Assembly (NCBI GenBank): GCA_026168455.1
Contig: CM047425.1
Coordinates: forward strand, 43,172,711-43,236,710
Length of the DNA: 64,000 nucleotides
Direction of reading: 5' to 3'
DNA from: Theocolax elegans
Lineage: Eukaryota; Arthropoda; Insecta; Hymenoptera; Cerocephalidae
The notes beneath the pieces are model-generated. The model did no database searches and was not told the DNA's origin. It worked only from the letters and a program-made list of their open reading frames with translations. Numbering within the stretch: position 1 is the stretch's first letter; each line of letters starts with the position of its first letter. The position numbers were made by a program, and so were the translations under genes. Shown here piece after piece: positions 46,613 through 58,124 of this stretch.

Positions 46613-47756
46613 TGTAATGGTAAGTGATATTATTTCCCATTGTACGAATTCGGTAGGTAATTATGTGCGCTATATATATAAATAGATATAGCCAACGACT
46701 CGAACGGCCGATGCTCGCGCAACGAAAATCGGCAATTCGAGAGAGAGAGAGAGAGCGTTTGCTCGCGTAGGACGACCGGTACGAAGGAAAGAGATCGCGA
46801 CGACACGTGCGGCTGTAAACGTTCCGGCTTACTCGATATTATTTTTCCGAGAGTTTTTCTGCGTGACATATTTTTTTATTAGTGTTATTGGATATACACA
46901 CGACGCTAATTAATCGGCGGTGGAGTAGTTATTTCATCTCCAGAGCAGATACGAACGAGTTAAAGAGGGAGATAGAGAAGGCTGTTTCTCAGCAGAGTAA
47001 CCAGTTGGCGATTTTCTTTCCTTTTCTCTCTAACGTATTTTGATGTTTATTATACGAGAGCAACGAAGAGAAAATATCGTCATCTGGCAACCCTGTTTCT
47101 CAGTGTCAAGTCCTCTGCAATTCGGATAGAATAAAAAGTAAGTGGTACCACTTCTCGTGCGTACGATATTTACCGCGAATGAATTAATTTTATCACAGTT
47201 ATTCGTAATCTAGGAGAATTAGTTCGCGCACCCCCCCCCCCCCCTTTCGTTGAGCCGACGTTTACGACTCAACTCTCGTGCGTGCGCTGACCTCGAACAA
47301 TAATTGTTTTGTGTACGATATATATCCCTCTTGATGTAATAAATTTGATCGTATTTAATTGAATCTAAAATCCTATTGATTTATAAATTGAAAATCGTCG
47401 CCTATAGTTTTTCCTCCGTTATCCTATGAGCAGTATATAAGTATACGGGCTCATGCGAACTCACATATTATTTTCTTTCCATGGTCTATTTCAGGAAAGA
47501 TTATTGTTTTACCTGTCGTTATTGGAAATCGAAGTACGATTTCCAAATAACATTATCGGCAAGTGTGCGGACAGGTAACCACAGCCGCTACGCGGGAAAT
47601 ATTTGTAAACATCATATATACAGATATATATTTTAGTTTAAGCATCGAGTACGAGATACCAAGTCGGCGGTACTAGTCAGGTTTGTACGCCACGAACTAT
47701 GTGGTTGTAAGGCGGGCGACTCGATGATTTATCCCCTAGACAAGCACACCGTTACA
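46613..47756 (+). repeat. Gypsy 3' LTR, 1144 bp
   Basis: Starts TGTAATGGTAAGTG after the polypurine tract and ends CACACCGTTACA. The first and last 8 bases are inverted copies with one change. TATA-rich TATATATAAATAGATATA near 46670 fits the U3 promoter and AATAAA near 47338 a poly(A) signal. A (GA)n run is at 46740 and a C14-15 run at 47230. The right flank is ACTT; the matching 5' LTR is not in the window. Confidence 0.75.
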
Positions 47757-47781
47757 ACTTATACATATTTAAGACTTATAT

Positions 47782-47992
47782 TTTTTTTTTATTATTATTT
47801 TAACGTCGCTCTTTTTATGCTCCCAAACCGGTGCTAATTAGCGACGGAGGTCATACGATGTCTTGGTGAAGAAAGCACTTGAAAATACATTCGCCATTGG
47901 TGCTTGTATCAATCGGCCGGGGCCGGGAATCGAACCTGGCACCTCCAGATTACGAGCCCGACGCCCTACCGACCGAACCATCGCAGGCCTCT
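47782..47992 (-). mobile_element. tRNA-derived SINE, second copy
   Basis: Same family as 30698-30907 with a few changes and a small deletion near 47880. Flanked by ACTTATAT (47774-47781 and 47993-48000). Head with A/B boxes on the minus strand, T-rich (A-tail) at the left. Confidence 0.9.
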
Positions 47993-48000
47993 ACTTATAT

Positions 48001-48413
48001 TTTTATTTTGGCTCTTATACTTTATAACATGGGACTGCAAGTGCAAAGTTAAAAAATGAAGCGGGCATCGTGTCTTGAATCCGAACCCGTTAGATAACGA
48101 TGTGTATAACCTTTTTATTTTTGGAATAATAACGATAGTTATATAAAATTTTGATTTTTTTTTTTTAAATAAAATATTTGTTAGAATTAAAATACTTGTG
48201 GTAATATACACAATTATACTCAATGTACGATGTGCAACAAAAGTAACGATATTTCTTAATTTGGATCATATCCTATTATTCAAAATTATCGTTATTTTTG
48301 TTAAATTAGTCATATAAAAACTATACAGCTTCTAATAATTAATAAATGTTGTACTTATTGTTTATATATGTAATAAATACATTTTTTACATAATTAATTC
48401 ATTTTTCTTACAG
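48001..48413 (+). other. egh intron (3' part)
   Basis: AT-rich, ending in a pyrimidine-rich TTTTTCTTACAG acceptor at 48413. The upstream egh exons are not found anywhere to the left, so this intron either extends beyond the window through the TE nest or the exon is isolated. Confidence 0.6.
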
Positions 48414-48983
48414 ATGAGTGCTGAAAGAGAAGTGTCATTTAATAACGGTTTAGACGGATCCGTTGCAGAAGATTGTTTTTTTGCAATGAAAGCTTTTTCT
48501 CAAGGGTACACATTCAATTTTATTCAAGGTGAAATGTGGGAAAAATCACCCTTTACTTTATGGGACTTTGTACAACAAAGAAAACGATGGCTCCAAGGAA
48601 TATTATTAGTTGTTCATTCTAAAGTAATACCTTTGAAGAAAAAACTATTATTGGGTGTATCGTGCTATTCGTGGGTTACTCTACCTTTATCTACGTCAAA
48701 TATTATTCTTGCTTACCTTTGCCCTATTATCTGTCCAGCACCAATGGACTTTATTTGTGCATTTATAGGTGCTGTGAATATATATATGTATATATTTGGA
48801 GTTATGAAATCCTTTTCATTATATCGATTTGGAATTACACATTTTATATTATGTATTTGTGGTGCACTATCAACTATTCCGTTTAACTTAATTATAGAAA
48901 ATGTAGCTGTAGTTTGGGGACTTTTTAGTAAAAAACATAAATTTTATGTAGTGAAGAAAGAGATTAAAAATTCTGAGGTGTGA
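48414..48983 (+). CDS. egh: egghead beta-1,4-mannosyltransferase, last coding exon
   Basis: Open for 189 residues to TGA at 48983. It contains DGSVAEDCFFAMKAFSQGYT with the acidic ED of GT2 enzymes and QQRKRWLQGILLVVHS with the QxxRW motif. Hydrophobic segments include SCYSWVTLPLSTSNIILAYL, DFICAFIGAVNIYMYIFGVM and THFILCICGALSTIPFNLII. The end is GLFSKKHKFYVVKKEI. This matches the C-terminal 40% or so of arthropod egghead, which adds mannose to glucosylceramide in Golgi glycosphingolipid synthesis. The start shown is the exon start after CAG, not a translation start; the ATG there is incidental. N-terminal exons with the first transmembrane and nucleotide-binding parts are outside. The frame is clean, so this looks functional. 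Whether the upstream intron spans the whole TE nest cannot be seen. Confidence 0.92.
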   Translation: MSAEREVSFNNGLDGSVAEDCFFAMKAFSQGYTFNFIQGEMWEKSPFTLWDFVQQRKRWLQGILLVVHSKVIPLKKKLLLGVSCYSWVTLPLSTSNIILAYLCPIICPAPMDFICAFIGAVNIYMYIFGVMKSFSLYRFGITHFILCICGALSTIPFNLIIENVAVVWGLFSKKHKFYVVKKEIKNSEV

Positions 48984-49515
48984 ATTTCTATTTTCAACAA
49001 GTGTTTGGTATTTATACTTTCGAAGTCCGTATGAATGATATTTTAGACTCGATTAACATCATGTCTGTGAATCATTATAAAACAATAATACAAATCCGTA
49101 TTATTTGGAGAACGTATATTTTATTTACTTATACAAAAATATTTAACGAGAATATTGTAAAAATTATCTATAGGCCTTTAAAAGTATAACAGCGCAATTG
49201 ATTTTTCTAGATTCATATTTTGAATATTTTCATGAACCAGTTAACATATCAGACGATTTATCTTTAACGTGTATATAAGATACAAATTGTAACTGTAAAA
49301 GGATTTCGTCCGAGTTCTTTTTAAAAAGTAGCTTTCCTTAAGTGTGTATATATATACCTAAATATAAGTATATTTATTACATTAATGTAGCATATAACAC
49401 GGAATGAACTAAACTAAGTATCAAATGTGTATTTAAAATTATTCTACAATGCAATATTTATTATAAATATTTTATTTAATATATAACTAATCTGCTGCTT
49501 TACGTTATTATCTAC
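48984..49515 (+). other. probable egh 3' UTR and flank
   Basis: AT-rich sequence after the egh stop with no other feature. No canonical AATAAA was picked with confidence. Confidence 0.4.
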
Positions 49516-50512
49516 TTAACCTTTAGAGGACGGGGATGGTCAATATTTCGACCACCCAACGAACACAAACTATTTGATAGTTTTAATAGATAGTTAGATA
49601 GAATAGATAGTTTTATGTAGATTCAAGGTCCAAAATATAAATAATTATATGTATTTACAATAAAGTAAGTACTTTTTTTCTATTAGAGGTCTAACATCTA
49701 TTATTAATTGGATTGTACTTCGTAGCAGATCAATACAACCGATTCATAATCTATTACGATTACAATTCTTATAGGATACGTTCACATTTACTTCTTGTAT
49801 TATTATAAGTTTTTTGACGTTGTTATATAAATATTTCATCAGATAATCTTATCTTTGATAAAACGGAAATTGATGGTTGGAGTAATGGCGAATACGAACC
49901 AGAGGTAGAAGAAAAGGTAGAAAATGAAGAAATTAATGACATTAATTTTGAAGATAATTATGATGAAAGTGAAATTTGTCACGACGCGTATTTTTATCCA
50001 TCAATCAAAGACTTCGAAGGTAGTTAAAAAATAAACCCGAATATTTGTATACCAGGAACTAATTCAATCGATCATCTAAATTATTTTTTTGATTCGTCAT
50101 TATTTTAAATGATTGTAGACGAGACGAATTGTTATGAAACTCAAGATAATGGAAAACGATATACGCATATAAAATCTTGGAATCCTCTTACAGAAGATGA
50201 ACTTGAAAAAATTCTTGATCTTTCCGAAAAGGTAACTTGAAAGATTATTGGTTTACATAGCCCTTACTGCATACTCCAATTTTTTCTCAATTAATGTCTC
50301 GCGATAGATATCTTCAAATTCTGCGAAATTTACATTTTCACGATTTTTTTTATTGTAAGCATTTGAGTTATACAAAGTTTGGTTACAAATATTACATCAA
50401 GATATACACAATTTTTTTCTTATACAAATATTTGGTAGCTATGCGTATTACAGTTATTAATCAAATAGACAAGTCGCAGCTTTTAAAGAATAATAGTATT
50501 ATAGTATATTGA
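49516..50512 (+). pseudogene. piggyBac-family element, left end and N-terminal fragment
   Basis: TTAACCTTTAGAGGACGGGG at 49516 resembles the end of the TTAA MITE at 55226. About 330 bp on, an acidic region reads IDGWSNGEYEPEVEEKVENE and YPSIKDFEG. Then come YTHIKSWNPLTEDELEKILD, a frame change, PLLHTPIFSQLMSRDR and YLQILRNLHFHD, the start of the DDE_Tnp_1_7 domain. A TAG and frame changes are present, and the catalytic half is missing. It is a different copy and family member from 6799-8171. Confidence 0.8.
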
Positions 50513-50547
50513 TTCTGGTGATAGTAAAATGAGTTTATTAATTTGAG

Positions 50548-50812
50548 ACTCTGGTGGTTGTACTATCAATTTTTGTTTATTCGTCAAATTTTTTTACAAA
50601 TTTTTTTGAATTTTGACGGTTGTCACCTTGACAAGTAGACGCTTGTAAGATAATGTGCAAATTATCGTTGTCCGTGTTCATTAGAACTACTGTTTGAACC
50701 TGAAGAGGGTCATGGTGTAATTGCCGAGATGACCGAAACGTCGTTTTTGTAAAAAAATTTGACGAATAAACAAATATTGATAGTACAACCACTAGAGTCT
50801 CAAATTAATCAA
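50548..50812. repeat. inverted repeat with hammerhead-like motif
   Basis: Arms of about 57 bp: TGAGACTCTGGTGGTTGTAC at 50548 and GTACAACCACTAGAGTCTCA to 50806, with TTCGTCAAATTTTTTTACAA inside. The right arm is preceded by the motif at 50699-50743. Probably two PLE ends in opposite orientation. Confidence 0.7.
50699..50743 (+). ncRNA. hammerhead-like motif with 6-bp stem
   Basis: CTGAAGA, then GGTCAT..ATGACC as stem II, then GAAACGTCG. The arrangement equals the PLE motifs although the stem sequence is wholly different, i.e. the pairing is kept by covariation. Confidence 0.55.
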
Positions 50813-51481
50813 TAATAGTATTATTTTGCATATATATGAGGTTGGTCTGTAAAGTAGTGTGTTCTATAAGAATTCATAGGTAGAGTGAACCCTTTCTTAA
50901 GGGGGGAGTCTGTTTTAGAGGCTTCAAAAAATCGATATTTTCCAGGATTTTATTAGGAAGAAAAGAAATGTCTGATTAAAATGAAACTTATAAGGTTTAT
51001 TCTTATATATTTGAAGAGTCTTCTCAAATTATTTTATTACCATACATAAGATGTTCTTCATGTTTCAAGAAATTTACGCCTCGAGTGTGCACTTTCTGTG
51101 TGGCGGGCAAGATGCAGGTCGCAATTTTCATCTGAAACAAAAAACCAAAAGAAATTTTTAATTTTCAACAGTGTAATTCCTAGGTGAACCAAGAAAATTC
51201 AACAAAAAGTGAAAAATTCAACAATTTTTCACAGATTAAAAAAAATGCATTTTTTTTAAATTCACCTTAGATCGTTTCAAAATCGGGTTAATGTTAACTT
51301 TTTTAAGATATTTTAGATTCACTTAGCAGAGAATTTAATTCCGAATACAACGCATTTAGACTCGTTTCGATAGGACGTTTACTTTTTTTCCTATCTTGCC
51401 CGCCAATTTAAAAAAATCATCACAATGGGAATGATCGTTCACAAAAAATCGTAAATTTCTTGAACTTACCCTATTAATATG

Positions 51482-52350
51482 CTAATCAGCGATTCCTGTT
51501 CCATATAACTGTCCTTCAGACTCTTCAAAAAATTGGTTTTCGGCTAATTGCTCCATTCGACAGGCTGTTCTGGCCTCTTTGGTCGCCAATGAAGCGCGCC
51601 TGTTTTGACGCGTAATGCGCTCCTCGTCCGCTTTATCGCAATAATTTTAGCACTGGAAATTTCGAAGTCTAATAAGTACATAGTCTTTAATACTGCACTT
51701 GGGCGTCATGCGCCATGCGGTTGAATTAAATGACTCGTTGCGGAGACGAGTACCCATGCGCTTTTGTACATGTCCCACGCACTCGTTTTTAGTCACTGTA
51801 CAGTCATCGCCGTATGGATTATTCTTCACGATGCCAAGAAATGTTTTGGAGTTACCGTCGCCAATATAATTGCTATACATTACTCCAAATTTCTCGAGGG
51901 ATCTTGAGAACATTTCGGTGATCGACCCAACTTCCATCTTTGCGGCGGAGCCTGCGTGATTCGAAGAACAACTTTTTTTATGGGTTTCATACCATTCTTC
52001 ATACTCGTCGTCGTTCAATGTATTTTTCTTGAGACTATAGGTATGACAATATACGCTTTCAACATTGAGATCAATCACTTTGCCACTGTAGTAGCCAATA
52101 AGTGTAGTCACAGTACAGAGAAGTGAATCCACGTTTCTTCCATGATCCATCGCCCGAAACTTTCAAATGGCCAGCTGGTCTTCATTTTGCACATTTAGTT
52201 GTTTTTCCTTTTCGACAGCACTTTTGCACGCACTTTCAAACATCGTTTTCGATGCTGTACACAGATGTTCCACGATATTGTCATACGTCGATTTTACTAA
52301 GCCTATGCCTTGAGATAAATCCAGAAGACCACAAAAAATGTTTATGCCTT
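51482..52350 (-). pseudogene. Mutator-like transposase (insect MULE type), deleted
   Basis: Minus-strand reading: GINIFCGLLDLSQGIG, then in a shifted frame SGDGSWKKRGFTSL (about 52155-52115) with the catalytic-type Asp of DGSW. It continues VTTLIGYYSGKVIDLNVESV, CSSNHAGSAAKMEVGSITEM, KFGVMYSNYIGDGNSKTF and ECVGHVQKRMGTRLR. After a deletion and a stop near 51647 the same frame gives DEERITRQNRRASLATKEAR and ends at 51482. These blocks belong to the Mutator-like transposase domain common in insects. N-terminus and central part are missing. A second relative on the other strand is at 56430-57108. Confidence 0.8.
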
Positions 52351-52538
52351 CTCTGTATTCTGAAAAACATTTGCAATGTGTACCCAAAATTTGGTGCATT
52401 TTAAAATTTTGATCGGACCACTTCGCGTGGAATATTGCATATATATATATATAGATGGTGGGAGAGATTATCGTTCGTTCAGAATTTGTTATTAAAAAGA
52501 AGGCTTTATTGATCTCTACTAACATAGTTTTTGCTTAT

Positions 52539-52578
52539 GCCGATGTTTCGGACGTATTTTTACCGTACCTTTTCAGGG
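52539..52578 (-). ncRNA. degenerate hammerhead-like motif of PLE 2
   Basis: Minus strand CCTGAAAAGG..CGTCCGAAACATCGG. Box 1 is damaged (CTGAAAA). The other repeat (56403-56420) keeps only the CGAAACGTCGG side. Confidence 0.4.
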
Positions 52579-52911
52579 CTAAAAAAACACAATTCAGCGA
52601 GAAAACTCTATTATCATTAATGCTGCTATTTCAGTAATTTTAATTCTATAATAACGCACATGCATATTCATACCAACAAAAAAGCCGTAGAGAAACTAAT
52701 CACATTCTGGAGTTCACAATCTCCAATCACACAAAACACTACATAAAAAAACCATGTTATTAAAAAAAATAATTCAAATGATTATAAAGGAAAAAATTAA
52801 CAAAATAAAAGAAAATTATATCAGAAAACAAAGAGATAATTACACACCCCACACACTCGCAAAAACCTCCACTCAATGTGTTTACGAGGAACTCCCCGAA
52901 GGGAGTCCGTT

Positions 52912-53155
52912 ACAATAGTGAAATTAATATCAAGATCTCGACATCGCCTAACCTCCGACAATATATACACATATACATATATGCATGCATACATATATAC
53001 ATACGCATAACACATATATACATACGTATACGTACAACACATACGTGTATGTATAAACCAATTTAATAATATATAAGTCGCAGAGAGCGAATATATTGCG
53101 GGGCCAAACGAGTCAAAATGTCTCCCGTGTATCAGGAAACCATGCGCCGCGAAGA
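52912..53155. repeat. repeat shared with 61800-62035 (inverted)
   Basis: ATCAAGATCTCGACATCG.., a CATATATACATA-rich middle, and CGCAGAGAGCGAATATATTG recur at 61800-62035 in opposite orientation. It lies in the 3' region of PLE 2, so both are probably PLE tail fragments. Confidence 0.75.
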
Positions 53156-53289
53156 AGTGGCAATCCCGACTCGCTATGTCGAGGCCTGCTGGGATTCCCC
53201 CGGCAGCTCGGAAGCGCACCACATAGTCCCCCGATACCAAGAGACCGAACGCATTAAGTGGACGACCAATGTACTGGACCGCCTACGTA

Positions 53290-55096
53290 CGTAACCTTTT
53301 TACACCAATAAGCGCAACTCTATATACATTTTTTAAAAAATTTACGTCTTCGATGCGGTTTAACGTGTCATCATGTATGTATATATTCAGTATTTCCGAG
53401 AACATACGTTTCTTAAAATTATATTCAATGTTCATGATACATGTTTTGTTATAATCGATATTATGTCCTGTGTTAATTGTGTAGACCGCTAAAGCGTTTT
53501 TACGTCATATGTATGTTCTCTGAGTTGGTTATACGGCTCAATTGGTTATAGAAGTAGTATCATTGTATCTATAAATATATAAATCAAGAAAAGGCTATTT
53601 ACCGTCTGATTCTAGTTCCATTGTAAATTTAAGAGGGTCACAAAAGTTATTAAACTTGTTAAGAAGCTCATCAATTTTTTCTTCTTTAATTATTAATAAA
53701 GTGTCATCCACATATCTTTTATATAATATTATATTATTCTTAAAATTACTAAGGCATGAGATTTCCAAAGTTTCTAGAACCATATCAGCAAACCATGGGC
53801 TGGTACAAAAACCCATAGGAGCTCCCATTATTTGTTTAAAAGTTTTGTTGTTAAATTGTAAAAAAGTTGAGTCCAAGAGCTCTTATATCCCTTCCATAAA
53901 TTCAACCTTAACAAGGGGAATGTTGTTTTTCAAAAACTTCCATTTTTTCGATATTGCTTGTAAAATTAAATTGTTAGGTAAATTTGAGAAAAGGGAGACT
54001 ACATCGAAAGAAACCAATCTAAAATTAGAGGGAACACTTAAATTGTCTAAAATTTCTTTTAATTCTGTACTTTTTTTTAAGTTTGATGCCGGTTTCGGGA
54101 TATATTTGTTGAATAATTTACTTAATGCTTTATCAAATGCATAAGTAGGACTGTTTAAAGCTACTATAATGCGAATAGGGAAATTTTCTTTGTGGATCTT
54201 AATTAAACCATAAGCTCTTGGTATGTTTGTGTTTTCTAAATTTAATTTTATGTTGTCAAAATTATTTTCATTTTTAAAAATACCTTTATTGTCCCAAACT
54301 TTAATAATTGATTGCACATTTGTTTGAATTTTCTTAAGCGGACATGTTTTTATTTGCGTGTAATAATTCTCGTTATGGATTTTTTAATTATAACGCATAC
54401 AGCCCCCTTATCTGCCTTTGTGAACATTACATCTTGGTTGTTTTTCAGAAATTTAACCGTTTTATTATAATTTTCTGCGATGATTTTATCAGTATAATTC
54501 ATGTGTTTCTTATTTCTAACGAATTTATTAACACATTGTACGAGTTCTTTTTTTAAATTATTATTTCTTCACGCGATCACTTCATAATTTAAACCTTCAT
54601 TAGTATTATTATCTTGTGTGTTTAATTCGTTTACTTGAAAGTGGATCTCAATATCTTACAAAATTTCGAAAACGGTGCTTTTGTCGAAATTGGAGGTAAA
54701 ATTAAATTTTTCACCTAGACGCAATGTGTCACGAACAAAAAGAGGGATATCTTTGTCTGTGGTATTAACCACCCATTTGTCTCTCACATCAACAAATTCA
54801 CCTACGGTCTCCGTATTATAAAATAAATTTGTATGTTTCATATGTTGTTCACCGTTCAATTTAAGATTGTTTAGTTTATTTCTTTTAATAGTTTTATGTT
54901 TAGAATGGTAAATGTCCAAAATATAAGAATAAAAGTTTTGAAATTTAATTGCAAGTTTGTTACCTATTTTGTCTTTTATGATCTTGATACTATCAATGAT
55001 CTTATTTTCTACGTATTTTAAGTGTATGTTAAGATCCGTTATTTCTAGGTCAAAATCTTTTTTGTTATGAACAATGACAAACGGTTGGACTTTCAT
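53290..55096 (-). pseudogene. PLE 2 RT and GIY-YIG remnants
   Basis: From 55096: MKVQPFVIVHNKKDFDLEIT, VRDKWVVNTTDKDIPLFVRD, then stops and frame changes. RT blocks follow: LENTNIPRAYGLIKIHKENF, RLVSFDVVSLFSNLPNNL with the catalytic Asp, QIMGAPMGFCTSPWFADMVL and ILYKRYVDDTLLIIKEE. Coding stops at ELESDGK (53595). Then an internal deletion leads to HNIDYNKTCIMNIEYNFKKR and RMFSEILNIYIHDD (about 53500-53380), the C-terminal part of a GIY-YIG nuclease. A different family from the intact PLE (GAPMG rather than GSPMG). Confidence 0.85.
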
Positions 55097-55225
55097 TTAA
55101 TTAAACGAGAGTAAAAAGATAAATTATTAATATAATAGATAAATTTTCTAATATGAATCGGATTTAAATTTAAACTCCTACATTCAAGAAAGAAATTAGA
55201 TGACTGTGGCTACGAATTTGATTCT

Positions 55226-56046
55226 TTAACCTTTAGAGGGCCGGAAAACGCCTAGAGGCGTAAACATTTTTTTTCATAAGTACTCAATTTTTTTCTTTTA
55301 AATAACTCAATTCAGGTGTGAGGGTTAACGAAGTCTCCAAACATGATTCTGCAACCAAAAAAATTAAATTCAAAATGGGGGATGCAATATGGCTAAGTTT
55401 CCAAGACATTTCTAGTTTCGATGTCAATCCTACTTGAAAATTATGTGTAGGAGTTTCAGAAGTCACTAATTACAGTTTTTCATTCAGAATGCTCATGTTT
55501 TTGGGGTCGCTGAATCCGAATCTGAAGTCGGATTGACCTCATGACCTCAGGGTCAAGGTCATTTGAAGGTCAAATTTGCAAAATGTTCATTTCGTTTGAA
55601 AATTATGTTTAGCAATAACCCGAAAGAATGTTTGAGGACGACGTGGACGTGGCGAACTCCTGATTCCATGTGTGTGTGTATGTATGTGTGTGTATGTGTG
55701 TGTCTGTGTTGTGTAGTTTTCAAATGTAAAGAATAAAGAAACTCAGATATCGCCGGTTGATACGCCCTTTGTAATATTTTTCAAGTAATATTGATATACA
55801 ATCACCAGATAAAACCTAAATACAGCTGAAAATGAGATAAATTGTGCATTTTAACGTTTTTCTGAAATTTTGAAAATTTCAACATTTGGCCTTACCGTAC
55901 CGGACCGGAATACGCCTCTAGGCGTAAGGGGTCTGACTCACCAACATCGCAATTTAATTTGGCCCTAACTCAGGGACCTTAGACCACATTCCTATAGAAA
56001 AATGCGATTTTCAAATTTTTCAAAACCCCGGCCCTCTAAAGGTTAA
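55226..56046. mobile_element. TTAA-flanked MITE (piggyBac-type), 0.82 kb
   Basis: TTAACCTTTAGAGGGCCGG at the left and CCGGCCCTCTAAAGGTTAA at the right. A palindrome ACGCCTAGAGGCGT lies near each end. It contains TTTTTGGGGTCGCTGAATCC, the subterminal repeat found around the piggyBac gene at 6.5-9 kb. No transposase. Confidence 0.85.
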
Positions 56047-56429
56047 TAATTTGCTTAAACATAGAACGCGGTTATAAATTTCATTCTCAAAGTTCAGGTG
56101 AATTAATTTTAAAACAGTAGATCAATTCGATTGTTTTGAAGAACCTAGTGCTTGAATAAGTCTAAGTCTGTAATCAGTTTCGGCTTTTTTTCCGTTGGAG
56201 TTTGTTAACCCTTTGAAGGATGTTGAATCTCGGAGTCTCAACGATTTCGTACGTGTACGTGTATCCATGATATTAATGTAGTAGCATGTAAGTGATCCAG
56301 TGCCAAGTTTATAGATGGTGGGAGAGATTATCGTTCGTCCAGAATTTCTTTATTAATAAAAAGAAGGCTTTATTGATCTCTACGAACATAGTTTTTGCTT
56401 ATGCCGACGTTTCGAACGTTTTTTTACGT

Positions 56430-57108
56430 ATTTGTTATTAATTCGAGCAGAAAAGTTGGAAAAGAAAGTAATGCTTATGAAATAAATTGGCGTATAGTGC
56501 ACACAATGAGAACTATTGGTCATGGGCGTGCTGGTTTAGTTACTTTTTGTGGAAATATGGATTTGCCGAGTCCAGTTTCTCACAGTAATTATGACATTAT
56601 TAATACAGAGATAGAAAATGTTTGTAAAGAAGTTGGTAAAGAGTCTATGAAAGCAGCTATCGAGCAAATATATGATTCAACGAGTCAGAATTGCCATATT
56701 ATAAGTGTATCAGGTGATGGTTCTTGGAGGAAGCGAGGATTCAATTCTCTTCAAGGTGTTGCAAGTTTGATACTGCATGAGAATGGAAAAGGAATTGACG
56801 TTTCTCCAAAGCAATCTATTTGCAGAGCATGTGAATTGCGACCAGAAGAAGGCACAGAAGAATATAGAGAATGGTACAACGTACATCAAACTAATTGCTC
56901 TGCCAACCACACTGGTAGTTCTGGCAAGATGGAAGTAGATGGAACTGTAGAAATGTTTCATCTGTAGAAATTTCATCAAGATCTGAATCACTTTATGGCA
57001 TAAATGCTAATTATATTGGAGATGGAGACTCCAAAGTTTATAAAGCTTTGTGCGATGTCAAACCTTCTGGAAGAAATGATTTTTATTCCACTAGAGCATA
57101 TTGAGGTT
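56430..57108 (+). pseudogene. Mutator-like transposase, N-terminal half
   Basis: Reads NAYEINWRIVHTMRTIGHGR, SGDGSWRKRGFNSLQGVASL with DGSW, CRACELRPEEGTEEYREWYN and HTGSSGKMEVDGTVEMF. After a frameshift near 56965 come NANYIGDGDSKVYKALC and a stop at about 57108. The C-terminal part is lost. The left boundary is the PLE 2 terminal repeat at 56430. Same domain as 51482-52350 but more diverged than a duplicate of it. Confidence 0.8.
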
Positions 57109-57899
57109 TGTAACACTTTCACAAATACAAATAAAATAACTTCAACCACATAATATCACACTAAGCACAAATACACTGAACATAAGAAAACACTTGTTGA
57201 TATAATTTTATCCGTATACTGCAAATAATGTATATCTAAGTGTTGACACATTGGTTATGCTGAAATAAAGAAACAAAGAATCAATTTCTTGACATAAACA
57301 AAATATAAATTTAAGGTTATGCAAATACTTATCTGATATAATTTGCTCATGCAGTTTTATAAACCACTTGTTTCTTTTACTTATTTTATTTAGATACTAT
57401 ATAATATAATATATAATTCTACTTGATATTATAATAGCTCAAAACTGAACTACAAACGTGTGGCTGGTGCACACTCTATCACGTGACAAGGCTATCCGAA
57501 AAATCAATAATCTTATGGAAGACTTGTCATGTGAGAGAGAGAGAGAGAAAGAGATATTGTACACAACTGTCAAACAGTATTTCTTTTTACTGCATTCTTT
57601 ACATATTTTTAATTAAATTTAATGCTTATAATAAAAATTATAATCATATAATAAAGTATATGATTTTTTTATCAAAATATTTTTTAAATTCCATATAATC
57701 ATGCATTAATATTCAATAATAGCTAAGTATTCTTGTAGTTTTAAAAATTTTATTCTTCTTTTTATAAACAAACTGATTCTTCAAGTTGATTTTCTGTTAT
57801 TTTAGATAATACATGTATATTAAAAAAATATACTGAGTATTATATTAATAAAACCAGAAAAAAGTCATTATAAACCTATTAAATATATATATTATTAAG

Positions 57900-57958
<59 letters not shown>

Positions 57959-58037
57959 CTATAATATATAAATATTTCGCCGCCGCCGCCGCCCGCCGTG
58001 TCTAAGAATTCAGGATTCAACATATATATATATGTTT

Positions 58038-58124
<87 letters not shown>

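Larger units (their letters stand above)
52451..56430 (-). mobile_element. second Penelope-like element, degenerate
   Basis: Direct repeats of about 125 bp (ATAGATGGTGGGAGAGATTA at 52453 and 56313, with GCTTATGCCGA(C/T)GTTTCG) bracket PLE coding remnants, as with the intact PLE. A TTAA MITE sits in its 5' part (55226-56046). Coding is at 55096-53290. Confidence 0.75.

Noticed and set aside
53016..53240. Minus ORF with a CAYVYMYACIYVYVYI pattern
   Set aside because: Product of the ATAC/ATAT-rich repeat shared with 61800-62035.
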